Shown piece after piece: positions 10,049 through 22,000 of a stretch of DNA of 64,000 bases. A program made the translations under genes and the position numbers. Source of the stretch: Nannochloris sp. 'desiccata' (taxonomy: Eukaryota > Chlorophyta > Trebouxiophyceae > Chlorellales > Chlorellaceae). The notes under the pieces are model-generated. The model did not search any database and had not been told where the DNA came from. It worked only from the letters and a program-made list of their open reading frames with translations. The stretch is from the NCBI GenBank assembly GCA_019044685.2, contig JAGTXX020000006.1, positions 1,755,501-1,819,500 of the forward strand. The letters are read 5' to 3'. Position 1 is the stretch's first letter. Each line of letters opens with the position of its first letter.

Positions 10049-13000
10049 ATGGGAGACAAAGCAGGCTCCTTGAAGGTATGCAAAATTCCAGCTCGTATTT
10101 ACCCTTTGATTTGTCGGATGCTTTTCTTGTTAGCGAGCATTGCATTAATCCAAATTTGAACCGCCCGCCTCACCGCCACCACTGTTCTCTTATTTTTTGA
10201 CAGGAGGTGACTGACCAATTAAAGGATGCCACCGCATCTCTGCAAGCTCGGCGCATTATACGAGAGGCTAATGTAACTCTTACTACTCGTCCCACCGAGG
10301 AGTTCCTTAAAAAACTCGATTCTTCAATGAAACGCAACACCGGCTTGATCAGAAAACTTAAAATGCTCAACGAAGACAACAGCAAATCCCTCCTGGACGA
10401 TATTGTAAAGACTAATCAGTCTAAATATGTCAGTGAAGCTGTACAAGCAGTAGCAGAAGCTCCTCTAAAATTAAAAGATATCTCTGCTGCTGTGAAAGTA
10501 GCCTCAGCCTTGCACCAACGGTATTCAGAGTTTTCAAAAGAGCTGGTGGCATCTCTCGCCAAGATATTTACATCGTCAGGTAGCTCTAGTATTGCTGCAG
10601 AAGACGAAAAGCCTACTGCAGCGAGAAAACGAGCGACACTACGGTTTTTAATAGATTTATTCCTCCACGGTGTCTTTACGTCTCACTCGGGATTGCTGTC
10701 TATAGTAAAGCAACTAGCAAGCACAGGCGCATCCAGTTTTACTAGTAACAGAGATGAAGCGTTAGTTTGTTTATCACTGATGACTGCTTTCGTAAAAGCA
10801 GGAAGAGAGGAGGTTCTTGGCCTTCCACATAACGATCCTGCTGCTCTTCCCTCGGACCTTGCCTCCAGAGCTGCAAGTGGTGAGGAAACTGAAGCAGTAG
10901 AATGCGCAGCAGCTATAGATGCGTACACTGCAGAATTAGAACAACGATGGTCGTTACCACAGGAATCACAAGCTTTATTTAGGGCAGCTGCTGAAAAATT
11001 ATTAGATTCTGCGATCTCTGCTCTTCAGGATTCTTATGAGGCTTTAATAAAAAGAGAAAAGGCGAATGATCAAATCTTAAATAGCAGAGGAGACTTACCA
11101 GAAAGTTTAATTGCGAAGTACGAAACAATGAGAACTGCTTTTGAAGGGTTGGAACGTAGCGCAGCTGCCTTGGCTGAGGGGTTGGACCGGCAACTGCCGG
11201 AATTTAAAATCTCGGCACCAGAGGATGAAGAAGGACCGATCGATGACTCATCAGGTGCTGCTGGTACTGGAGATGCAGCGAATTCGCCTTTTGAAGATGA
11301 AGAGAGTCGGATATTCTATCAAAGCTTGCCAAATTTGAGGGAAATCGTGCCTGCAGTTTTGCTGAAAGGTGCTGTGGAGCAAGCAATTACTGTCGGCGAT
11401 GGTGCTGATGGTGCAGAGAAGGAAGGCGAAGCAGGCGTTGAAGAGGTAGCAGAAGACGATGGTGATGATTTAGCAGATATAGAAGCTGCAATAGCAAAGC
11501 TAGAAATAGAAGCTGAAGTAGAAGAGGAAAACATGAGCGTTCTTGCTCATGAAGGAAACGCAGTTCCTGAGGACGTGCAGCAAGCAGAAGAAGCAGCGAT
11601 GGAAGAGGAGAATCAAGAAGATTTAGATCAAGCAGAAGATGAACTTCGCAAGGAACTAGAAGAGCTAGAGAAAGAAGAAGATGCTAAGGAGGAAAGTGGC
11701 ACTGGTGGTGGTGGTATTAGTAAAAGAAAAGGTGCACTCGATTCAATGATTAGCCGTCTTCCTCACTGCGTTAGTAGAGAGCTATCCGACGAAGCGGCAG
11801 TAGAATTCTGTCTAGCAGGTGGCGGTGGCAAAAATGCTCGTAAAAAATTAGCTTTGGCGCTGACTCATGTGCCCCTTGGCGCTTTACAACTTCTCCCTTA
11901 CTACGCTCGTGTAGCTGCCATCTTGGCTCCATTATTCCCAGATATCGCGGAAACAGTATCAAAATGTTTAGAGGGTGAATTTAGAGGTCTGTCCAGGAGG
12001 AAAGATGCGACTAATAGAATATTAGAACCTCGATTACGAAATGCTCGGTATATCGGTGAAATGGTGAAATTTCGATTGTTCCCTGCTGGAACAGCATTCA
12101 GACTCCTAAAATCACTTTTCACAGACTTTTCTGGCCATAACGTCGATGCAGCGTGTGCGCTGGTAGAAACAGCGGGCAGATATTTACTTCGAAGACCAGA
12201 TACCTCACAACGAATGACCAACATGTTGGAAATAATGATGAAATTGAAGACAGTTAAAAATATGGATTCTAGACTTGCTGGATTAGTTGATTCTACATAC
12301 TATGTAGTGAAATCTACCGCACAGGGACCTAAAATTAAGGAGAGGCCTCCTATCCATGAGTGGGTGAGATATTTAATATATACCCGCTTGGACACCTCTT
12401 CGGTGCCTTTCGTCCTGAAAAAATTACGCACACTAGATTGGAAAGAGAAAGAAAACACTAATAGTAGGGATGGTAGTCTTGATAACAGTAGTAATGGCAA
12501 TATTAGTGATGGGGAGTATGTTTTGCGTACCATGCTGCGTGCTGTGCGCAAAGGGCGATATTCTCAGATAAAACCCTTGGCATCTCTCACGGCTGGTCTG
12601 TCCCGATGGCATCCTGGTGTTGTTTCTAGTCTAATAGATGCAGTTCTTGAAGAAATTATCGCAGGAATGGAGAATCCTGAAGCTGCGTTATATCAACGGC
12701 GTGTTGCTGCTGTCCGGTTCTTAGGAGAGCTCTATTCTTATAGAGTTGTGAATGCGATGTTAATTTTTAATACTCTGCATTCGTTGCTTGCGTATGGCCA
12801 CACTGCAGATGTACCTGCTGATGTTACCCGTCGGTTAGACCCTCCTCATAATTTCTTTAGACTTCGCTTAGTCTGTGCGCTGGTTGAATCCTGTGGCAGC
12901 AAGAAATTACTAAGTCAAGGAGGTGTCTCGAAAAGTTCTCGATTCAATAACTTTCTTCCTTATTTACAACGATATATCTTATCAAAGCCACCTTTACCTT

Positions 13001-13893
13001 TGGATATCGATTTAGATGTCCAAGAAATGTACTCTAGGTTAGAAATAACGCTTTTACAATATGATTCTTACGAAGCTGCTTGTGCCGCAGTAGCAAAAAT
13101 CGAAGCGGTTGCCGCATCAGCGGCAGCTGCAGGCTTGGAGGTGATCGAAGAGGAAGGCGAAGAAGAGGAAGAAGAGGAGGATGTTGACATGGAGGGACAC
13201 CACACGTATGGTTCTGACGGTGAGCTTGTAGGAGATAGTGATGTCAGTGATATTGAAGATGGGAACGACGACATCGAAAGCAATAGCAGCGGGAGTGGCA
13301 GCAGTGAAGGAAGCAGTAGCGGCAGTGATTCTGACTCTGAAGAGGATTCTGATGACTCAGAGAGTGATGAAGATGAGGTAGAAAAGACTGAAGCGGAGGA
13401 AGAATTTGAAAAAGAGTTTGCTGCAGTAATGGGTGGCGGTGGCGGTGGTGGTGGTGGTGACAATATGAGTGGCATTGGTGGCGGTGCTGGCCCAATGAAA
13501 ATCGCTTCATCTCCCGCTGCCGTTTCTGCATCTTCGGCATCTTTAACTGCAAACCACCAGCAGAATAACCAGCCATCTGAAACGATGGCGTTAAGGGTAA
13601 TGATGAGACGAGGTGCTCGTAGTGATAAAACACAAGAACTATTGATCCCGGTACCTATTACAGCAGCGAACAAATTGCGTGAAAAAGAAGCTGCAGAAGC
13701 AGCTGAACGTGCTGAAATGAAACGTATGGTGCTGGCTGCGAATCGTAGAGATGAGTTGGAGACTGTGCAGGCTGCAGCAGCGGCACTGGCAACGAGGGGA
13801 GGACGTCCTCACACATTTGGACGTGGTGGTGGTAGTGGTGGTCATAGTAGACCAGGTGGAGGACCCCCTCGATTCCAAATAAATGAGTTCTAA
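10049..13893 (+). CDS. UPF2: Nonsense-mediated decay factor UPF2
   Basis: Exon 1 is 10049-10075 (27 nt, MGDKAGSLK) and exon 2 is 10204-13893; phase 0 joins them to give about 1,238 aa. UPF2 is the scaffold that links the exon-junction protein UPF3 to the helicase UPF1 in nonsense-mediated mRNA decay, in the cytoplasm and perinuclear region. The first MIF4G domain is clear (TRPTEEFLKKLDSSMKRNTG, SKYVSEAVQAVAEA, ALHQRYSEFSKEL). An acidic coiled segment separates it from the second and third MIF4G domains (about residues 540-935). A long Glu/Asp/Ser tract follows, and near the C-terminus is the UPF1-binding region (ALRVMMRRGARSDKTQELLI, then an acidic and basic helix). A Gly8 stretch lies near 13433-13459. 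A TGTAA, the usual chlorophyte polyadenylation signal, lies about 38 nt after the stop. Confidence 0.95.
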
Positions 13894-14015
13894 TACATCA
13901 ATTTCCTCAATTTCGTGGCTTGGGCTTAACATGTAATAATTTACTAAACTTGTGCTAGTTTTTTTACACATTAAAAACCGTAACTATGGAAAATTTTACT
14001 TATCAGTTAAGAATA

Positions 14016-14937
14016 TTAACCTCGTAAGGCTGCTAAACGTTTCTTAACATCATCATCCAACTCATCTTCATCATCTTCTAAAGCCCGTTTCCTAGAGGGC
14101 GCAGAAGGACCTGCCTGCTCTTCCTCACCCGCTGCAACACCGGCGGCACCTTCATCTTGTTCACCTTCATTTTCTGCCCCAACTTGCACCCACACTGCTC
14201 TATTTTCTGCTGCTGTCTCTTCAGTATCTTCCATCGGGGTATTCCACCAGATAGGGCCACCGAAACGACCATCACCAGAGGCGCAACAGATACATCCCGT
14301 CTGAACATCGGGAGTTATTTTCTGCTGTGGAGCTCTTTTCTTCATAGGTACTCTACAATGGGATGTGGTACCAAAGTTATGGTTCCCTCGTTGGATGGCG
14401 AGCATTGAACATAGAATTTCATAGCCTGGTTTACGCCATTTGGAAATCAGAGCACCGTCTGCAATCTTTTCTCTAACAAGGAATTCATACTGCAATAAGG
14501 AGAAGGTGAACTTATAGTTGTTCTTAGTCACTTGTAGATACGATAATTTTAGTCTGGATACTGGAGCAAAAAGCCCGAATCTCTAAACTAATAAGTCGAC
14601 TTAGCAAGGAGAATTAAAAAGAACACCGCCACTGACGGACATTGAACAATGGTGCTCCAAATAAGCCCTCGTTACTTTTCCTCCCCACCATTCCCTGAAA
14701 AATTAAACGTACCAATTCCCTTGACATCACTTTACGTTTGTACATCAGATCAAAGATGAATCTATTCTTTTCCCAGTGCAAACGATGGATCTTCCATGAA
14801 GATTGATTTTTACGCAGGCCATCGTGTTCTTCGTTTACAGCCTCCTTCATCTGATTTTCAAAATCTTCAATGACTTCTTCTATTTGATCAAAGCCTTTTG
14901 GCATGCGCTTGTTCTTTAGTCTTCGCCTGAAACTCAT
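14016..14937 (-). CDS. BUD31: Divergent BUD31/G10 spliceosomal protein with acidic C-terminal tail
   Basis: Exons 14713-14937 and 14016-14489 join in phase 0 at SREL/YEFLVREK, exactly matching the family sequence across the junction; 232 aa. BUD31 sits in the catalytic core of the activated spliceosome. Family features seen are the N-terminal basic block, the acidic helix, FDLMYKRKVMSREL, ISKWRKPGYE and FGTTSHCRVP. Two things are unusual. Several zinc-binding cysteines of canonical BUD31 are missing or moved: the usual C-C-x-x-C, C-x-C and C-x-x-C-x-C-x-x-C sets shrink to single Cys plus CICC. An extra acidic tail of about 75 residues, ending in a basic patch and a DDDVKKRLAALRG end, extends beyond the usual 144-aa length. 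Confidence 0.85.
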
Positions 14938-15023
14938 GATTTAATCTTTATTTAATCTTATATTTTCAGAGAGTGTCACCCGTTTTGCACACCACAGGCA
15001 CATTAACGCTTCTCTTCTTGCAG

Positions 15024-15828
15024 GCGAATTAGTTTAAGAGTATGGCAGTGAGTATAGATATAGCGCTCTTTATCTTGGATTAGGCTTGGGTCACTAAATT
15101 ATTATTATTTTAATATTATTAGTGAGGGGTAGCGAAACTTCTTAGCCCCTCTGCGCAATTAGGGGTACAACTTTGTTTAAAGGGACAATCATTGCTGTTT
15201 CTGGAGCTCTACGCAGCTGGTTCAGATCCGACCTGAGGATCGGAAAGTGATCATAGAGATACAGATAACTACTACTGCTGTATGTATATCGATGACATAT
15301 TATTTGAGAGTAGACGAGGCAAGGAGTGAAACCCTCTGCTGTTAGAGACGCGGCATTTCTTTATGTGCCTTTAACTTGAGCCGCCCCGCCGCCGGCCACA
15401 GCGTGACCTGCCACGCCCCCATCTGGGTTTTATAAAGAGAGTAAGCAGCCAGCAACCCTGTTGACCAGGCGAAGGCGGACTAGCATACCTGATCCTCGCA
15501 TTAGGGCGAGGAGACGCCCAACCCTGCGAGACAGGGCAGCCGGGGCAGTGAGGCTTTTTCAAATCCCCGCTGATCTTGGCAGCAAAATTTCACCTCTACG
15601 TTCATTTGTTTCTATTTGGTTTTGCAATTTGAAAGCATCGAGGCTTGGCAGAAGAATCAGACCTCGGGTGATGAACGGATGCTGGTGGCACGTGCCAAGA
15701 AAGAACTGGAGAAGAACCATACCAACGTTAGGGCCTGGTGCAAAAAAAGTTTGACAGGCCCTAATGGCGTGTCCCGAGAAATAGACGCAGCAGCCATCGC
15801 TGATTTTTGCTTGTGCTATTGTAGTTGA
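15024..15828 (+). CDS. Tentative small spliced gene, 83-aa product with hydrophobic N-terminus
   Basis: I propose a 5'UTR acceptor at 15021-15023 (after CTTCTCTTCTTG), a start at 15042 (ATG GCA followed by the donor GTGAGT) and a second exon 15583-15828. The two parts are in phase 0 and give 83 aa: a hydrophobic start (about residues 8-17), then a charged helical segment (VARAKKELEKN) and a Cys-containing end (ADFCLCYCS). Codon choice in the second exon resembles the highly expressed LHC genes. I do not recognise the family. The two-codon first exon is weakly supported, although other genes here have first coding exons of 18-35 nt. The second exon could instead belong to another transcript or be chance. 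Confidence 0.3.
15368..15560. other. GC-rich segment with two perfect hairpins, possible structured RNA
   Basis: An island of high GC in an otherwise AT-rich spacer. It has two adjacent perfect hairpins: 15494-15511 (CCTCGC/GCGAGG, 6-nt loop) and 15522-15536 (CCCTG/CAGGG, 5-nt loop). It would lie inside the intron of the tentative gene at 15024-15828. I could not match it to SRP, RNase P/MRP, U-snRNA, tRNA or the TPP riboswitch. Confidence 0.35.
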
Positions 15829-16079
15829 GCACAAAATCGTATGGATTTAAAGTGCGCTCTTCAGCTTGTTGACCTGGTTAATTTCATTGAGTATGTCGTC
15901 GGTTCTAGCAAAATTGCCACTAAAGTCGGTTTACACTCTCTCACGATATAATCAGCAGTTTCCGTATCGTCAATATATTCTAAAATGCACTTCTTTTATT
16001 TTAAGCTATTCTATTCTTGCTCAGAAGCAATTTTCTAATTTTTGTCACTGCAAAAACATTCTTTTCTTTTTCCGTTTTC

Positions 16080-19000
16080 CTAAAGAAAAGGCATCCATCC
16101 AATATAATGCCGTGCCAAATTATTAGGATCCATAGCTTCAGTAAGCAAATGCGCTACCTGCCCTTCTACACTCCTCACTGCACTATCATTCCCTTCAAGT
16201 CCTTCCAATTTTTGTTTAATTTGCAGCAACGTTCTGTTGGCGTCTGCCGTGCCAACTAAAGCATTCGCCACAGCACCAGCTTCGCCATCCTCGCCCTCCA
16301 TTACACCACCACTCGTAGCATCTACCTCACCATCATCACCTCCTGTTTTTGTGCTTTCTTTCTGTCTACGAGTAGCCTGTACTAAAGTCAACCCCCACTT
16401 GTACAGCGGATCGTGCAATAAGACCTCCAAAACAGTAAGTAAAGCTTCTTTTTGCATTCTCAACACCCGCAAAGTCTCTTCACAGCACCTCCTCATCGGT
16501 CCTTCTACTCCAATCGCACCCATACCATCAACCACGTTGCCTGTCAAGCGGAACGGCACCCGTTCTGGTGTCATCAAAAATTTACCTTGCTCAAAGGCAA
16601 TGCCAAGATCGATGTGGACCACTTCTGCGGTGTTTTCATCGATTAAAATATTAGAACAATGGCGATCTCCAAGGCCTATAATGTGCCCTGCCATGGAATT
16701 GACAGCTGTACTGCGTGTATACGCCAAACGAGCTTCAAACCAAGCACCAGGTTCCCGAAAGCGATCTAAGAAAAACTTATGCATCGTGTGGGGAACGATA
16801 TTTGTAACAGAAATAAACGTTTGTGCTAATTTTTCCAAAGTCACTCCACTGTTGGGATTGTTGAAGGCAGCCTGCGCGTCTTTTAAAATATAGTAGTTTT
16901 TAGTGAGACCTGCTGGTTCCCCGTTATAATAAACACAATCCATTAAAGTTTTTGTGTTCTCAACCCACTGCAATAAACCTGCAGCAGGGCTGAAAGGCAC
17001 AATTTTGTAGGTGCGGATACTCAGCGCACGTGCTGCGGTAGCAGGAGCGTCTGCAAGGAGAGAATTTAAAAGACCGAAAACTTGCTGCATGACTGCGTCT
17101 TGTCGCATGTCATCAGCACCTCCTTTCACCAGCTCTTTGTAGCTGTTGCCATGAGAGTCTGTAACTTGAACCAGTTTTGGTTTGTTGATGCCGTTCATGA
17201 GAGGGATGTTTTCAGAAACAGAGGAAAAGTAAGGAAGATCGTCGTAACGTAAAGACAAGTCCAGTGGGAGGGAGAGGGATAACACAGGAATGTTTTTGCA
17301 ACGACTGCGAAAAGAGAGAAAAAATATTCAAGAAAGATCAGGAAAGTTGCAAGGGAGCACGTTTGGAAGGGAAGTGGATTTTTTTGTTGAAATAATAAAA
17401 TTAAAGCAGCACGTTAGATTGCTATTACGTACATCAGTTTTCTGCGCAAGTTTGCAGGGAAGGCCATACTGCTCTGCTCCTTTTTCACATTGATTGCTGC
17501 CAACTCAATATAGCAGTCGATAGCTACCTGCAGCTCGCTAACCACAGTTTTTAATCGTTCATTTGTTGCAGCCACGTGCTGCAACACAGAACCAGCAGCG
17601 GTGACTTTATCTTGATCAGCAACGTAGGTCAGCTCTCCGCCACCCACACCGCCTTGCACCACGTGCCCATCAGAACCGCGATTTCCATTTTTCAATGCAA
17701 AAATGTGCAATAAGGTGTGGAATGGGTGCTCTTTGGCCAGTCTTTCAAGCATTCTATGCAAAATGGACTGGAAATTAATACCTGGCATATCATCAGATTC
17801 TTTCTTTCTTTGTTGTTGTCTCTCAGGAGACAGAGTAGATAAACGCGAGGCAACTTGAGTGACCAAGGGTAAGAATTTATGAGAAGGGACTTCGCGCAGC
17901 GTAGTATTGACTGAAGTGTTCACGTGTTGGTCTTCAGGGTGTGCAAGCCAAATCTGGACGATATTAAACAACGATGGTAAATCGTATTTATCGCCAGTTG
18001 ACAAACACTGACCATACCCATCCAAAGCTAATAAACGGAATTCGTGTTCTTGTTCTTCTAATTCTCGGGCACGATTTTCATCAACTTGAACTTGTAAACT
18101 AAGCTGACGCATCGTTTGACGCATCATTCCAGCAGCAGGGGTATTAGGTTTGCTCGAAAATCGTTCTTTATATCGCTGTGTGCGTGCAGCAAGCTCTTCC
18201 TTTTTCTGTTTGAGCACAGCTTGTGCTGTTGCCCACCCAGTCGAACTTCTGCGATCCAGCACTCCGCGGTACAACTCACCACTGTACTGCGCTAAACGGT
18301 AGAAAATACGACTTGTTCGAGCTTCTTGAATCTGTTCTCCGCTACAGGCGACTTTTAACAAGTCCATAACTGTGCTTGAAGACTCTGTTTTGGTGCGTGC
18401 CATCCATTTGGCAGCGATCGCTTGAACGTAATTTATATTCATAGCGCTTTGAGAGGAGCTTCCAATCCCAGAACCAGCAGAAGCAGAAAGATGGAGATGT
18501 TGCTGGAAAGCTGAATTTGTAGTAATAGTAGTAGATATTAACCCACGGATAGTAGATAAAGCAGAATCTGTCTGGCCGCGGGCCCACAACGACTTTGCTT
18601 CTTCCACTCTCCAGGAGGCATCGGGAGCAGCAAGTGCAGGGACAACACCACTTTGAGCTAAATTGCGTAGCCGCATAAGGGAACCAGTAGCTCGACCAAA
18701 ATGATGCGCTTTACGTGCCGCAGCAGCGCTTTGAACCAGACAGTCAGCTTCAGCAGCAGGGGCACGCAGCACGCGAAGCAGCTCTCGACGTAAATCTTGC
18801 AACGGGGCGAGCAGAGCATAACGAGCTCCTGCAGATTTCTCACGGCCTTGCCAGAGATGCAATATACGTTGAAACTCTACTTGATCTTCCAAACTATCAA
18901 TCTCCATACCTTCATAATGGACACCGCCTGCTATGCCTGCTTTGCTCGGAGATCCCACAGAACCCAGATCTGGCAATTCTGGCCATCTTAATTCCCAAGC

Positions 19001-22000
19001 CTCCGTCACTTCATGCAGCATTTGGAGACGTACTAATGCAGGATTTACATCCCCAGTGCTTTCTAAACCCGCGGTAGCCAAGGCTGCAACAAGGACGCGA
19101 CGGGCAGAGGTCACAGCTTGAGCACACCGCTCGGCAGAGCCAGACGCCAATGCAGCAACTGCAGCTGAGAGGCCAGAATCTGCTGCTTTAGATTCTTCAC
19201 CTGCTCCAGGATCAAGTGGAGTCCATTGGCCAAGTTCTGCTGCAGCGGCAGTAGCGGCAGTGTCAGAGGGGGCGGCAATTGAAAAATTGCCTGCAGCAGC
19301 AGCGGCGGCCCCATCATCCCCAGTATCAGGTGCATTGCTAGCAATCCAAAGAAGATTTGAAGCGCCAAGATTCGAAAGACAGCGTAAGATACCAGCTTGA
19401 GCCTCCCTTCGTGATATATTGGCCACTACAGAAGAAGAACGAGAAGAAGGACTTCCAGCACCGTTCCCGGCACGGCTACAAGCAGGTCCCATCAATTGCA
19501 ATGCGAGATCCCAAGAGGCCAACGCATCAGCCCAATTCCCTTCTCTTTCAAACCTTTTCAACTGAGGTAACAAGTCATTGGACCGTGCTACAGCGTATAG
19601 TCCATCAGGCTCTTCGATATTGCTGAAAATTTGTAAGAGCAAAGCATCAGCCTCGCCCCGTCTCGGTTGACTCTCTGCTGGTGGCAGTCCTAAGCGACCT
19701 CGATTTGCTTCCTCACACCACGTTTCAACGTACATTAACGCACTGAAATATGCACGACAAGCAATCGCAGCCTCTGCGAGTATGAGATAATCCAAATCAA
19801 CCCAATACACTTTCCTCCAGGAAGTCACCTCGGAAGCTATGAGCGGGCGCTGATGAGGATTTTTCTGGGAAGAATTAGAGGAAGGTGGGTTTGAACATTT
19901 TACACCGTCAAGGTACATACCACGAAGATGGTTTAAGCAACGGAGTAAAAGACGCATTGCTTTCGGTTGTTTAGAGCACCCGGGTAAAAGACCTTGTGTA
20001 ATGGCATTGGCTACTCGGTGAGAAGTACTGTCTGAATCCGCAGCAGTACCATGGAGCGCCAGGTCAGCGAACGCGAGCGGGAGAAGAAGCTCAGCAAAGG
20101 CAGGTTTACAATGAGCCATAGAAGCGCATGCATGAAGCACCACATTATCAGCCTGTACGAGAAGAAAAAGTGGAGAAGAATTAGCTAGACAAAAAAAAAC
20201 AGCGACGGGCGGTGAGCAATACTTAATGAATTTATAAGTATATCTATATAACTTCTTACCCTCTTTAACAACACGTACGCTAGATCACACACCCATGCAG
20301 AATAGCTTCTTCCACTCATCGCCCACAATCTGGCATTCTCAGCATGCCCAGCAGCAGTATTCTTATTCCTCCCCAGCTGATTTTCTAAAACACCAAAAAC
20401 TTGGATTAAATTTCTTTTTCCAGAATCCAACCCCTTTTCAGCTTCACGACCCTCGTCTGTAGATAGCACATGGCGTAGAGTACGCTGTGCTGCTTTGACT
20501 ACAGCGGTATCTTCATCGATGACGTAATCACTCAGCATCTCTATTACAGCAATCCAGGTATCATGTGTTGTCATATTCGTATCCATAGTACGACTACCAG
20601 ATTGAGATTTCGATGTACTGGGCTTTGCACTACCACTTCTAGACCCAGTAGTTTTATTAATATTACGAGGAGTGGTAGAAGTAGAATTATTAGCAGTAGT
20701 AAGATGTTTACCAATTTTTTGGAGAGCGGCAACATCAAAGGCAATCGACCGAGCATGCAATGGTCCCGCTACAGCCAACAATTCTCCAGCGAATTCAGCT
20801 AAACGAGGATCTCCTAGATCTGCACTCTGTACTGCAAGATTCCATGCAGCGGAAATTACTTCAGGTTTAGATCTGCTCCATTTACTAGGGTCATCGTTTC
20901 TTCCTTCTTGACTTTCACTTTGACCGCCGTTACCCCCTTGAGAGACACCGCTGCCGCTGCCGTCGCCGCCGCCACCAGTAACTAGGTTATTTTCATACAG
21001 TGAAGCAGGATTGCTTGCAATAACATCACGTAAAGCTTTCAACGACCTCTGCCGTAAAGAATGAGGCATAGAAGCCACCCTACTTGCAAACTGGGTCAGC
21101 TGCTGCAACGGAGAAAGCTGGTGACGGTATTGATCAATCACGTGGGCAATAGATTGCATACCATGCACAGCAGGCACGGGATCTACCATAGGTAAGTACC
21201 GAAGCAGTTCTTGTGGAGCTCGTAAGGTAAGATTTTCCAATAACCTTAAAAGTTGATTAAAATCTTCTGGAGGCATGATCTCTTCGATCCTGGTAGCTGC
21301 CCCTCCCATCCCGCCACCCCCTGGGGCCCCACCTGTGACACCGTGTTGCTGCTGTTGTTGCTGCTGTAATCTACGTTGATTTTCTTCGGCTACGGTGTCT
21401 TCCACAGCTTCTACTAACGCGGAAATCACAGCAGGCAACATGTTGCCTAAGGTGGCAATTGCTTCGTCTCCTTGACTCCACACGTGACTAATTGTAGAGC
21501 CAAGTAAAATACAGCAGGTCGGACGCAATGTAGGAGTGCGCAGCATGCGCAGCAGGATGGACAATGCATACCTTAACGTCGCTGGTTTTGCCACTTTATC
21601 ATCCAGAAGAAGGAGCGCAGCACGCAACGCACCTTTGGCTGTTGTGAGATGGCGAGGATGCTTTGCTCTACCCAAATGGGTTGCTACTTCAAGCAATAAA
21701 CTCGCAATTTGAAGCTCTTTTAAGAAATTTGACCAAAGCAGCTCTTCTTTTTCTTCTGGAGTCGTTCCATTCATGCTGTCTTTAATAGCCAAAACGACTA
21801 TTTCAGGTGAGAAATAAGGCATTAAAGGGTCTCTCTCGCTTTCTTCAAGGGCAGTTGCATCTGCTGGATCTGCTGCAGAAGTCAACATTTTAGAAATGCC
21901 GGAAATTGCGTGTTGACTAAATTTGCTGGCTAAATCGTCACCCAAATACATCGCAAGAACGCCACCAGCATCGCCAGAAAGAACACGGCTACAAATTTTT

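Noticed and set aside
13068..13673. Minus-strand ORF of 201 codons
   Set aside because: It is antisense to the acidic repeat tail of UPF2; Ser/Pro runs come from the complement of GAA/GAT codons.
15450..15500. SRP RNA domain IV resemblance (GACCAGG ... GAAG ... AGCA)
   Set aside because: The symmetric loop and the GGAA-type context do not fit, and no Alu domain (TGTAA) is nearby.
15481..15520. TPP riboswitch-like ACCTGATC string
   Set aside because: The neighbouring CTGAGA core and the second sensor helix are missing; the resemblance is eight bases.
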